A program made the position numbers and the translations under genes. Below are positions 1 through 6,490 of a DNA stretch of 12,578 bases, one piece after another; position 1 is the stretch's first letter; each line of letters opens with the position of its first letter. The stretch spans positions 1-12,578 of the forward strand of contig CAIVOO010000158.1 in assembly GCA_903907555.1 (NCBI GenBank). Direction: 5' to 3'. Origin of the DNA: an uncultured archaeon. GTDB taxonomy: Archaea; Nanobdellota; Nanobdellia; Woesearchaeales; CAIVOO01. The notes under the pieces were generated by a model that was not told the origin of the DNA, searched no databases, and saw nothing but the letters and a program-made list of their open reading frames with translations.

Positions 1-168
1 GCTCCTGAAAAGCTTCCAATCTACAAAGTGCAGGTTTCAAAAAAACATCCAACATTGGAAGTGCTGCATCCAAAGACATACGACTCTGTTCCTGTAAAAA
101 ATCCTAAAAAGTTAGATGATGATAATGCGGATGTTGTTATTTCCGACGGAAATTTATACCTTATTTGA
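1..168 (+). CDS. C-terminal fragment of an unrecognised protein (partial)
   Basis: An open frame enters from the left edge and runs 55 codons to TGA at 166-168. The visible residues begin APEKLPIYKVQVSKKHP and end DGNLYLI, a lysine- and aspartate-rich tail with no motif I recognise. Codon use looks like the neighbouring genes, with no internal stop, so it is probably the real 3' end of a gene starting outside the window. It converges on the DUF460 gene and the two stop regions overlap by 8 bp (161-168), typical of a compact genome. No function is assigned. Confidence 0.6.
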   Translation, partial: APEKLPIYKVQVSKKHPTLEVLHPKTYDSVPVKNPKKLDDDNADVVISDGNLYLI

Positions 169-1318
169 TTTTGCTATTCCTATAATCCTCAACAATTCTT
201 GATATTACATCTCCTTTTTTCTTCTCTTCTGCTATGTCCTTGGCATCTGCCAGCGCAAACAATCCTGTCTCAAACATGGGTATTTTATTCTTATCCAGCA
301 TAATCATGCCTATCTTAACCTTTTTTTCAGAAATCAATGTCACATTTTTTTCTTTCAGATAGCTGACAGTGTTCTGGCTGATTATTTCAGGCCTTTTTAC
401 ATACACTAAATCATAATCACAAATATTAAGCAGCTTGTTCTTCGCTTTAAACTCATCAAAGCTGAGTGTTTCAAGCTTTTTTATCAAAACCTTGTCCTTC
501 AACTTGCCTATCAGCTCATATAATTTTTCAATTTGCGCATCTTTTGCTTCAGCAGCAGAATCTTTTGCACTTAATTGCTCTTCCAAAAATCTTATTCTCT
601 GGTTTTTGTGCTCAAGAACAGGATTCTCTCTTTTGTTGAGAATCTTTTCCTCTCTTTGCAGCATATTGATATTCTCATTTCTTAAGTGAGCCATTAATTT
701 TTCAACATCAGCAAACCTTTTCTTGAGGAAAGACAGCTCATCCTTCAATGCTTCATTCTTTTCGTAAAGCCTTGCGATTGATTTGTCAGGAACTTCCTTC
801 TCAAGACTTTTCCTTATATCCTTGATTACTGGCTCTTCAGGAGTTTCTATGATTTCAACAGCCAACTTTATCGGAATTTCCTTTTTTACAACAAGCTCTG
901 TGACTTTTTCTGCGAGGTTTTCCTTCTTTAGCTTTTTCAGGGTCACTTCTATCTTGCTAAGCAGCTGCAGAAGCTCTGAATAAGCAAACATTGCAGATGC
1001 TATAGCGTCAAATTCGTGCGAGTTCTTGCTGTGCTCATCCTCAACAAGCATCCTTTTCTTGTCAAAAGCCAAATCTTCGCGCGGGCTCAGTATCTTGGCT
1101 CCGACTTTTATTGCAAATGTCTCGACAAATCCTGGGACACGAGCCTTGTCAGTCCCGACAGCCAGAACCCTGCCAAATCCTGTGATATCTTTTATCAAGC
1201 TGCTCAAATCGTATTCCCTGTGAGAAAAAGTTTTCACAACCTTCCCATTTAAGTCGAGCACAGCAACCCCGACAGTAGTGCCTGGATCGATGCCAACAAT
1301 TATCAAGGGTTGTCTCAT
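161..1318 (-). CDS. DUF460 family RNase H/RuvC-fold protein with central coiled coil
   Basis: A 385-residue protein matching the archaeal DUF460 family, a predicted RuvC/RNase H-like nuclease of unknown substrate. The N-terminal domain (about residues 1-120) opens with the beta-1 signature GIDPGTTVGVAVLD (Asp11). It continues with VGTDKARVPG (Asp57) and a late acidic motif HEFDAIASAMFAY (His101, Asp104), the pattern expected for metal-binding residues of this fold. Residues about 180-280 are charged and helical, probably coiled coil. A C-terminal domain (about 290-385) contains DYDLVYVKRP. From memory, many euryarchaeal relatives are longer, so this may be a compact form. The start at 1318 keeps the beta-1 strand intact, and a weak TATA (1338-1348) lies about 25 bp upstream, suggesting a leaderless message. 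It is divergent from rtcA. Family assignment is good; nuclease activity is inferred only. Confidence 0.85.
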   Translation of the reverse strand: MRQPLIIVGIDPGTTVGVAVLDLNGKVVKTFSHREYDLSSLIKDITGFGRVLAVGTDKARVPGFVETFAIKVGAKILSPREDLAFDKKRMLVEDEHSKNSHEFDAIASAMFAYSELLQLLSKIEVTLKKLKKENLAEKVTELVVKKEIPIKLAVEIIETPEEPVIKDIRKSLEKEVPDKSIARLYEKNEALKDELSFLKKRFADVEKLMAHLRNENINMLQREEKILNKRENPVLEHKNQRIRFLEEQLSAKDSAAEAKDAQIEKLYELIGKLKDKVLIKKLETLSFDEFKAKNKLLNICDYDLVYVKRPEIISQNTVSYLKEKNVTLISEKKVKIGMIMLDKNKIPMFETGLFALADAKDIAEEKKKGDVISRIVEDYRNSKIK

Positions 1319-1359
1319 TTGACAAAATTATTAACCATAATATTAAAATCTTTGTCAAA
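1318..1359. repeat. Split 9-bp inverted repeat TTTGACAAA/TTTGTCAAA between divergent genes
   Basis: TTTGACAAA at 1318-1326 is the exact reverse complement of TTTGTCAAA at 1351-1359. Centres are 33 bp apart, about three helical turns. One arm touches the DUF460 start codon, and the other lies just upstream of the rtcA TATA box. A shared operator is possible. Such AT-rich 9-mers can arise by chance, so this is tentative. Confidence 0.35.
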
Positions 1360-1371
1360 ATATTTATAAAC
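1338..1371. promoter_or_regulatory. Divergent promoters for the DUF460 gene and rtcA
   Basis: TATTTATAAA at 1361-1370 is centred 27 bp before the rtcA ATG (1393), the spacing at which archaeal TBP/TFB places +1 on the start codon. TAATATTAAAA at 1338-1348 is about 25 bp before the opposite ATG at 1318. Both messages would therefore be essentially leaderless. A 9-bp inverted repeat brackets the region (listed separately). Confidence 0.6.
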
Positions 1372-1392
1372 ACAGTTTAATGCCTTGCCATA

Positions 1393-2466
1393 ATGATAGA
1401 AATTGACGGTTCTTATCTCGAAGGAGGTGGGCAGATTGTCCGAAATGCTTTAGCGCTTTCTGCACTGACTGGAAAGCCGTTTAAGGTTTACAACATAAGA
1501 AAAGGCAGGCCTGATGGCGGGCTGAAGAACCAGCATTTGTTTTGCGTTAAGGCAGTTTCAGAACTATGCAATGGAAAGGCTGAAGGCGCAGAATTAGGCT
1601 CTACAGAGCTGATATTTTATCCAGGAAAGATTAAGGCAAGGACTTTAAGCATCGACATAGAAACAGCAGGCTCAATCACTCTTTTATTGCAGTCGCTTAT
1701 TATTCCTTCGATGTTTGCAAACGCAAAAGTAAGGCTTCGCATAAGAGGAGGAACAGATGTGCAGTGGAGCATGCCTGCAGATTATTTCAAGAATGTATTC
1801 CTGCTGCATCTAAGGAAATACGCTGACTTCGATTTCAAAATGGAGAAAAGGGGATATTTCCCGAAGGGCGGCGGATTTATCGATTTGACGATAAAGCCGA
1901 AATACAAACTTTCAGACTTTGAGAAATTCGAAGATTTTTTCAGCGAATTAAGACAGCAGGAGAAATTAATCATTACTAATCTTGGCGAACTCGCGCAGAT
2001 AAAGGGTGTTTCGCACGCTTCAAAGGATTTGGAGAAGGCAGAAGTTGCAGAAAGGCAGGCTTCTTCAGCAAAACTTACACTCCAAAAAATAGTTTGCCCA
2101 ATCCAGATAAAGGCAGAGTATTCTGACTCGTTGTCAACAGGCTCGGGCATTACATTATGGGCTGTTTATTCTCTTGGAGAAAATATAAACTGCGTTGGCG
2201 CTGACGCTTTAGGCGAGAGGGGAAAGAGAGCAGAAGATGTAGGAATGGAAGCTGCAAAAAACTTAATTGAGCAGATGAATCTAAAAGCTCCTGTGGACGA
2301 GCATCTCGAAGACAATCTTATACCTTTCCTTGCATTGTTCGGCGGAGAAATATGTGTCGGAAAGCTTACAAATCACACATTGACAAACATCTTTGTTACA
2401 GAGCAATTTCTAGAAGTTAAATTTGAAATAGATAAGGATAAAAAAATAATAAAAGTTGGTGTTTAA
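1393..2466 (+). CDS. rtcA: RNA 3'-terminal phosphate cyclase
   Basis: A 357-residue RtcA, which uses a nucleotide triphosphate to convert an RNA 3'-phosphate into a 2',3'-cyclic phosphate through a covalent RtcA-AMP intermediate. Diagnostic segments are visible in order: GGGQIVRNALALSALTG (residues 11-27), IRKGRPDGGLKNQHL (35-49), the glycine-rich IRGGTDVQWSMPADYF (117-132), the GYFPKGGG turn (154-161) and VDEHLEDNL (301-309). His304 in the last corresponds to the adenylylated histidine. Length (about 340-360) is normal, and nothing essential looks missing. The ATG at 1393 sits 27 bp from a strong TATA box, so the transcript is probably leaderless. The methyltransferase downstream has its own promoter overlapping the rtcA stop. 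No rtcB ligase gene is in view, so the local pathway partner is not visible. Confidence 0.95.
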   Translation: MIEIDGSYLEGGGQIVRNALALSALTGKPFKVYNIRKGRPDGGLKNQHLFCVKAVSELCNGKAEGAELGSTELIFYPGKIKARTLSIDIETAGSITLLLQSLIIPSMFANAKVRLRIRGGTDVQWSMPADYFKNVFLLHLRKYADFDFKMEKRGYFPKGGGFIDLTIKPKYKLSDFEKFEDFFSELRQQEKLIITNLGELAQIKGVSHASKDLEKAEVAERQASSAKLTLQKIVCPIQIKAEYSDSLSTGSGITLWAVYSLGENINCVGADALGERGKRAEDVGMEAAKNLIEQMNLKAPVDEHLEDNLIPFLALFGGEICVGKLTNHTLTNIFVTEQFLEVKFEIDKDKKIIKVGV

Positions 2467-2472
2467 GAAAAC

Positions 2473-2481
2473 ATTTATTAA
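2473..2481 (+). promoter_or_regulatory. TATA box of the methyltransferase gene
   Basis: TTTATTAA lies about 29 bp before the ATG at 2507, just after the rtcA stop codon (2464-2466). It supports 2507 as the translation start with little or no leader. No Shine-Dalgarno sequence precedes that ATG. Confidence 0.5.
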
Positions 2482-2506
2482 TATTCAAGATATAAGTTTT
2501 ATCAAT

Positions 2507-3178
2507 ATGGTCAAAACAGTAAGCATAAAAGAGGTATACAAACGATGGGCGCAAAGATATGAGAATGATTTGCCCTATCTCTTCGAAAGTGAAAGTGAAA
2601 AAGTCATCCCGTTACTTGGAAACGTTAAGGGGAAAAAAGTTCTTGATCTTGGGTGCGGCACTGGAAGGTATAGTGTTGCGCTCGCGAAGAAAGGCGCAAT
2701 TGTTACCGCAGTCGATTTTTCGAAAGAGATGATTGCGGTTGCGAGAAAGAAAGCAAAGCAATCAAAAGTTAAAATAGATTTTAGAAATATTGATCTGAAA
2801 AAAGGATTTCCTGAAGGAGATTATGATATAATACTATCAATGTTGGTACTTGGGCATTTTAAGAAAACTGCATTATTATTCAGCAAGATTTCAAAAGCCA
2901 TTAAACCAAATGGAATTTGTATCATTTCTACATTTCATCCGCATAAAGAAGGCGGAAAATTAATATTGGTTCAAAGTTTAGGTTTAGATGCAAGAAAATA
3001 CAGACAAACTAAAGAAGAATACATATCCGCTATAAATAATGCGGGTCTCTTGTTTGAAAAATTTTTGGAAATAAAGTTCTCTAAAAAAGCAATATTACAT
3101 GCAAAAAACGACGGGATTAATATTGAACAATACAGTCATAAACCTTTTCTGATGGTATTCAAAGCAAGAAAAAAATAA
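2507..3178 (+). CDS. Class I SAM-dependent methyltransferase
   Basis: A 223-residue Rossmann-fold methyltransferase. Motif I is VLDLGCGTGRYSVAL (residues 45-59), followed by the ribose-binding acidic residue in AVDFSKEM (Asp70). A motif IV-like DYDIILSMLVLGH (105-117) and the post-motif segment LFSKISKAIKPNG (124-136) follow. The fold and cofactor are clear, but the substrate is not; small molecules, lipids and RNA all fit this family (Methyltransf_11/25-like). I place the start at 2507. A longer reading from 2456 would overlap rtcA and add 17 residues that come from promoter sequence. The gene converges on the coiled-coil gene with 5 bp between stops. Confidence 0.85.
   Translation: MVKTVSIKEVYKRWAQRYENDLPYLFESESEKVIPLLGNVKGKKVLDLGCGTGRYSVALAKKGAIVTAVDFSKEMIAVARKKAKQSKVKIDFRNIDLKKGFPEGDYDIILSMLVLGHFKKTALLFSKISKAIKPNGICIISTFHPHKEGGKLILVQSLGLDARKYRQTKEEYISAINNAGLLFEKFLEIKFSKKAILHAKNDGINIEQYSHKPFLMVFKARKK
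3169..3175 (-). terminator. Oligo-T tract after the coiled-coil gene
   Basis: Seven consecutive A on the + strand read as seven T on the - strand, 9 bp past the stop of the 726-residue gene. Archaeal RNA polymerase terminates at such T tracts without a hairpin. The tract lies inside the last codons of the convergent methyltransferase. Confidence 0.35.
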
Positions 3179-3183
3179 ACTTT

Positions 3184-5364
3184 TTACAATCCAGATATTT
3201 CAATATCAGTCTTCAATGCCATGATGTCATAGTAGATTTTTCTTTTCTCCTCTGCATCTGCTTTGAATCTTGCATAAGCTTCCCTTATCTGCGAGTAAAG
3301 CTGTCTTGCCTGGGCAACATTATTCTTTTTCAAGGCAGCCCTTGCGTCGCTCAGCAGCTTGTACACTTCAAAGCTTTCAGGATTTTCCTCATGCATGAAG
3401 CTCTCTTCGACATCCACCTTGTCTTCTTCAGTCACAGAGTATTTTCCTAATTCAGAAGCAAGATATTCCTTGAACGAACTGTCCTCGAACGTGTGCTTCT
3501 CCTGCTCGAACATGTCATGCTCTTCAGAGATGTGCTTTTCTTTCTCGTCAAGAATCTTTTCGCGTACTTTTACTTTTGAATCTGTATCGAAGACTGACTT
3601 CTCTCTGTCTTTCATTGATTCAAGCTTTTTTGTCTGCTGCTCAATGGCTTTTTTCAAAGAATTGTATTCTTTTAGCATGTGCGGCTTGAACTTTTTGAAT
3701 TCCTTAATCTTCGCAAGCCTGTCCTCTTTCTTATTAATCTCGCCAGCCCTGAAGTCAAGCGCCTTGTTGGCTTTCTTCAAATTTTCTTCACGCTGGTCAA
3801 GGACTGCGTTGCTCTTGTCAAGCTTGTCAAATAGATTGTTGAGCTGCTCTGTTTTCCTTTCAACCGCAAGCTGCTCTTTTTCAAGCATTCTTACCTTCTT
3901 CAGGATGTCCTTTTCTTTTTCATCAATTATCTTTTGATCTTTCTCAAGCTTGTTGACTTCTTTGATTGTTTCAAGCTCTTTATCCTCAATTTCCTTTTCA
4001 GCTTGTTTGAGAGTCTTCAGCTTTGCATCATATTCAACAGCAAGCTTGTTTGCCTTGTCCTGCAGGTTGAAAACCTCCTGCTCCAGATCGTGCTTTTCAG
4101 AATTAAGTTTGACTATCTGGTTTGTAAGGTCCTTCTGCTTCCTTTCCATGAATGCGCTGTCTGTCAGTAGCTGTTTTGATTTTTCTTTAAAAATTCTGTC
4201 CTGCTCTATGAGCTCTGCCTCTTTCTTTGCAAGGACATTTTCCTTGTCTGACAATTTTTTTCTGATTTCTATTGTGATATTCTTCATCTGGTCATTGAGC
4301 AATTTCTCCTTCGCTGCCAAGGCGTTCTGCTTCTCAATGAGCGGCTTCTCTTTTGTGGCAATTATTGCTTTTACTCTTTCAGGAATCTTCTGAAGCTCTG
4401 AACTTAGTATGTTCTCTTTGTGATTCAATGCATTTTCCTTCTCATCCAGCTGCTTCTTCCTTCTTTCTAACAAAAATGCCTGTTTATCTGCCTCTTTCTT
4501 CCTGTCTGCAATCTGCTTTGAAATGTCATTAGCCTGATTTTTCACGTTTGTGAGCTGGCCTGTGTTAGTTTCAATGTCTTTAAGCAGCAAATCCCTTTTC
4601 TGCTTAAGGCTTTCAATCTCTTCAACAAGCCCGCGCTTTACTTTAGATTCTAATTCATCAATCTCCTTTGCAACTTTTCTCTTGTCGCTGTCAAGCTGGT
4701 TTCTGTCCATGGCCACCTGCCTTGACATATCAAGAACTGATTTCTCTTTTGAGTCAAGAGTTGCTTCCTTGTTCCTCAATTCTTCATTCTTTGTGATTAT
4801 GAAAGACTCCCTCTCATCCATCTTGGCTTTTCGCTTGTCAATCTCCTTTTCCAGTCCAAGTATGATTTGCTCCTTGTCCTTTATCTGCTGCTCCCTCTGC
4901 TTTATCTCTTTCAGCTGGTTTCCAGATGACTGTTTCAAAAGCTCAAGCTTGTTCTTGTTCTCTTCCAGGGTTTTTATGCTTTCAAGCTTTTGTTTTTCGA
5001 GACCTTCAACTTCAAAAAGCAGCTTCTTTCTGTCGCCTTCGATTTTTGATAGCTTGGACGTGATTTCCCTGCCCAGCATTTCTGCCTGTTTTTCTTTTTC
5101 CGCAACAGTTTTTCCCTTGATTTCTAGCTGATTTCTTAACGTCAGCAGTTCATCCTCATGCTTGTTGAGCTTGATTCTTTTATCATTGATTTCCCTTTCG
5201 AGCTTTAAGAAAAATTTCTCCTTGTCATGGACAGCCTCTTCTCTTTCTTTCAGCTCTTCCATTTTATCTTTAGACTGTTTTTTGAACATTGAGAAAAAAC
5301 CTTTATTTTCGCCTGTTACAGGTGCCTGTGGCACAGTTTCTACAGATGTTATTTCAGATTTCAT
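3184..5364 (-). CDS. Long coiled-coil protein with C-terminal helical-repeat domain
   Basis: A 726-residue, extremely charged protein. Residues 1-30 are a flexible head (VPQAPVTGENKGFFSMFKK). About 30-640 is nearly continuous coiled coil rich in K, E, D, Q and L. It repeatedly uses a pattern like LDEKENALNHKENIL, with KExxL pairs spaced by 7 to 11 residues, an SMC/tropomyosin-like rod without any ATPase head. The last about 70 residues (from EVYKLLSDARAALKKNN to the end) form two or three helices resembling a TPR or MIT-like hairpin, a plausible docking module. No signal peptide or membrane segment is seen, so it is cytoplasmic. A start at 5364 has GGGGGT (5372-5377) 7 nt upstream and a TATA at 5401-5410. 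A cytoskeletal or scaffold role is inference only; sequence homology will be confounded by coiled-coil bias. Confidence 0.85.
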   Translation of the reverse strand: MKSEITSVETVPQAPVTGENKGFFSMFKKQSKDKMEELKEREEAVHDKEKFFLKLEREINDKRIKLNKHEDELLTLRNQLEIKGKTVAEKEKQAEMLGREITSKLSKIEGDRKKLLFEVEGLEKQKLESIKTLEENKNKLELLKQSSGNQLKEIKQREQQIKDKEQIILGLEKEIDKRKAKMDERESFIITKNEELRNKEATLDSKEKSVLDMSRQVAMDRNQLDSDKRKVAKEIDELESKVKRGLVEEIESLKQKRDLLLKDIETNTGQLTNVKNQANDISKQIADRKKEADKQAFLLERRKKQLDEKENALNHKENILSSELQKIPERVKAIIATKEKPLIEKQNALAAKEKLLNDQMKNITIEIRKKLSDKENVLAKKEAELIEQDRIFKEKSKQLLTDSAFMERKQKDLTNQIVKLNSEKHDLEQEVFNLQDKANKLAVEYDAKLKTLKQAEKEIEDKELETIKEVNKLEKDQKIIDEKEKDILKKVRMLEKEQLAVERKTEQLNNLFDKLDKSNAVLDQREENLKKANKALDFRAGEINKKEDRLAKIKEFKKFKPHMLKEYNSLKKAIEQQTKKLESMKDREKSVFDTDSKVKVREKILDEKEKHISEEHDMFEQEKHTFEDSSFKEYLASELGKYSVTEEDKVDVEESFMHEENPESFEVYKLLSDARAALKKNNVAQARQLYSQIREAYARFKADAEEKRKIYYDIMALKTDIEISGL

Positions 5365-5370
5365 ATATAC

Positions 5371-5410
5371 TACCCCCTTTTAAACAAATTCGCTGTTACG
5401 TTTAAATAAT
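5371..5410 (-). promoter_or_regulatory. Promoter and ribosome binding site of the coiled-coil gene
   Basis: On the minus strand ATTATTTAAAC (5400-5410) is a TATA box about 41 bp from the ATG at 5364, predicting a leader of roughly 14 nt. That leader carries AAAGGGGGT, a Shine-Dalgarno-like stretch 7 nt from the start. This differs from the leaderless neighbours. Confidence 0.5.
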
Positions 5411-5450
5411 TTTGTAACTATTAACGAATGGATAACCAAATACGAAAACA

Positions 5451-5458
5451 TTTATAAA
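5451..5458 (+). promoter_or_regulatory. TATA box of the zinc-ribbon/EF-1beta operon
   Basis: TTTATAAA is centred about 35 bp before the ATG at 5489, predicting a leader of about 8 nt that includes GAGG (5481-5484), a minimal Shine-Dalgarno. Confidence 0.55.
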
Positions 5459-5488
5459 TGGGCTGATTTCCTTCCCCTCTGAGGCAAT

Positions 5489-5662
5489 ATGAAAAAGGAA
5501 CTAAAATGCATGTCATGCAGCAAGAGAATAATGAATGAGTCCAGCGGAGTAAGGTTTATGTGCCCGAACTGCGGAAAGCAGGAAATCATTAGATGTGGGC
5601 ATTGCAGGGAGCTGGCAGCGAAGTACACATGTCCTGAATGTAATTTCCAAGGACCTAATTAA
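5489..5662 (+). CDS. Small zinc-ribbon protein, COG2888/HVO_2753 type
   Basis: A 57-residue protein starting MKKELKCMSCSKRI. It holds four CxxC knuckles, CMSC, CPNC, CGHC and CPEC, enough for two zinc sites, within the compact architecture of the archaeal predicted RNA-binding zinc-ribbon family linked to translation (COG2888). Its stop is 1 nt before the EF-1beta ATG, so the two genes are co-transcribed and probably translationally coupled. This pairing is common in archaea and supports both assignments. The family's exact role is unsettled, and work on the Haloferax homologue points to regulatory phenotypes. All eight cysteines are present, and length is typical. Confidence 0.88.
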   Translation: MKKELKCMSCSKRIMNESSGVRFMCPNCGKQEIIRCGHCRELAAKYTCPECNFQGPN

Positions 5663-5663
5663 A

Positions 5664-5939
5664 ATGGGAATTGCGATTGTAACAATAACAGTAATGCCTG
5701 AGTCGCCAGAAGCAGACTTTGATTCTATAGGAGCAAAGGCAAAGATAGAAATCGAAAAGATGCACGGCAAGGTCGGCAAAATAGAAGTCGAGCCAGTGGC
5801 ATTCGGGCTGAAAGCGATAAAATTAATGTTTTCTATTGATGAGAAGCACGGCTCGCCAGATCCAATAGCAGAAGTTATTGCTAAATTTCCAGGCATAACA
5901 TCTGCTGAGATAACTGACGTAAGAAGAGCGATTGGATAA
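5664..5939 (+). CDS. ef1b: Translation elongation factor 1-beta (aEF-1B)
   Basis: A 91-residue protein, the guanine-nucleotide exchange factor that recharges aEF-1alpha with GTP. It shows the family landmarks VTITVMPESPEADFDSIG at the N-terminus, the central VEPVAFGLKAIKLMFSID and the C-terminal ITSAEITDVRRAIG. Archaeal EF-1beta is about 88-92 residues, so it is full length. The ATG at 5664 is chosen because upstream in-frame codons would overlap the zinc-ribbon gene and add 23 residues absent from the family. It is the second gene of a two-gene operon. Confidence 0.95.
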   Translation: MGIAIVTITVMPESPEADFDSIGAKAKIEIEKMHGKVGKIEVEPVAFGLKAIKLMFSIDEKHGSPDPIAEVIAKFPGITSAEITDVRRAIG

Positions 5940-5941
5940 TT

Positions 5942-6103
5942 TTACTGAAATTGGCTCAAGTCAATTCCCTTTCTAGCCCAGTATGTCGCATCATCCATTA
6001 GATTGCTTCTCTGCTTCATTCGCATGTACATCTTGCCTTCGCGATGCTCTATCTGAGTCCATCTCAGAAGTCTTTGGTCCGATTTTATGAAGTTTATTTT
6101 CAT
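5942..6103 (-). CDS. Probable 53-residue microprotein, hypothetical
   Basis: Reading the minus strand from ATG at 6103 gives 53 codons and a TAA at 5942-5944. The protein starts MKINFIKSDQRLLRWTQ and ends ARKGIDLSQFQ. It is basic and soluble with balanced composition, unlike random ORFs in AT-rich DNA. A TATA-like TTATAAAATA (6121-6130 on the minus strand) lies about 24 bp upstream, near the leaderless spacing seen elsewhere here. The stop is 2 bp from the convergent EF-1beta stop, filling the gap neatly. No family is recognised. Whether it is translated is uncertain. Confidence 0.5.
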   Translation of the reverse strand: MKINFIKSDQRLLRWTQIEHREGKMYMRMKQRSNLMDDATYWARKGIDLSQFQ

Positions 6104-6120
6104 TTTCGTTTGTTGTTTTC

Positions 6121-6130
6121 TATTTTATAA
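6121..6130 (-). promoter_or_regulatory. TATA-like box upstream of the 53-residue ORF
   Basis: TTATAAAATA on the minus strand, about 24 bp from the ATG at 6103. Its right end touches the outer arm of the structured element starting at 6130. In the other orientation it could also act on the + strand. Confidence 0.4.
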
Positions 6131-6255
6131 TTTGTTTAGCATCTCGAAATGCTTGCTGTTCATTTCGATGACTGACATTCCCCGTAAGGGAATTCCCCCT
6201 TGTCAGTTATGATATTTTATTGGAAGGCATTTCGCCTTTGTGATGCTAAACAAAT
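6130..6255 (+). ncRNA. Candidate structured RNA domain I: four-way-junction fold
   Basis: A perfect 14-bp closing stem (6130-6143 with 6242-6255, ATTTGTTTAGCATC and its complement) encloses three hairpins. P2 is 6144-6151/6161-6168 (8 bp, TCGAAATG/CATTTCGA), directly abutting P1. P3 is 6169-6177/6201-6209 (9 bp), continued by 6178-6182/6188-6192 with a one-sided C-rich bulge. P4 is 6223-6228/6234-6239 with loop ATTTC. The P3 pair 6170/6208 is G.U only if the + strand is the RNA and would be an A:C mismatch on the minus strand. The ORFs crossing it look like shadows. The class is not recognised. It could instead be a DNA cruciform or a small inverted-repeat element. Confidence 0.5.
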
Positions 6256-6271
6256 GATTTGTGATAATAAA

Positions 6272-6490
6272 GGCTGGCTGAGGGTGTCGAGGTGAAGCAA
6301 ACACCCTGCAGCCAAGCTCGCATTTTTCCCGCTAAGGAATGTTAATAGATTGAGGGAGTCCGCACCTTGAGATGCGGATTCCCGCAACTGTGAATATAAT
6401 GCCACCCGTCTGGTCCTGCATCGCGGACCAGTACGAGCAGCCCCCCAACAATCCGCTTTCGCGGATTCAAAACTCAGGCGAGTCTTGAGC
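6272..6490 (+). ncRNA. Candidate structured RNA domain II: series of GC-rich hairpins
   Basis: Five consecutive hairpins occur in about 210 bp of otherwise AT-rich DNA. P5 is 6272-6287/6301-6313, pairing GGCTG/CAGCC and AGGGTGT/ACACCCT. P6 is 6354-6364/6373-6383, 11 bp with one G.U (6358/6379) on the + strand. P7 is 6410-6416/6425-6431 (CTGGTCC/GGACCAG). P8 is 6450-6456/6461-6467 (AATCCGC/GCGGATT, giving a GAAA tetraloop if read on the minus strand). P9, near 6471-6488, is weaker and pairs better on the minus strand. P6 favours the + strand; P8 and P9 favour the minus, so orientation is unresolved. I find no RNase P, SRP or 5S consensus. It may be one RNA with domain I, or the 3' UTR of the cdc6 operon. 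Confidence 0.45.

Noticed and set aside
2456..2506. Upstream in-frame start for the methyltransferase
   Set aside because: It overlaps rtcA, translates promoter sequence including the TATA box, and adds residues with no family match.
3359..5131. Long plus-strand ORFs (up to 193 codons) opposite the coiled-coil gene
   Set aside because: Ser/Phe/Leu-rich antisense translations of a Lys/Glu-rich coding strand. Typical shadows.
3184..5364. SMC/Rad50 family member
   Set aside because: No Walker A, Walker B or ABC signature motif anywhere in the 726 residues.
5595..5663. Longer EF-1beta reading frame
   Set aside because: The extra 23 residues overlap the zinc-ribbon gene in another frame, and the family starts at MGIAIVTITVMPES.
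6130..6255. Insertion element (MITE) with terminal inverted repeats
   Set aside because: The outer repeat fits, but no target-site duplication flanks it and the nested hairpins with a G.U pair are better explained by structure. Genome copy number would settle it.
6238..6284. C/D box small RNA (GTGATGC, GTGATAA, CTGA)
   Set aside because: The box-like words do not have proper C/D and C'/D' spacing, and they overlap stronger stems.
6130..6490. RNase P RNA, SRP RNA or 5S rRNA
   Set aside because: I could not find the RNase P GAGGAAAGTCC/ACAGAA cores, the SRP helix 8 CCGGAAGG/AGCAG pattern or 5S signatures on either strand. GTC and GAGCAGCC fragments near 6408-6442 look superficially SRP-like, but the intervening stem does not fit.
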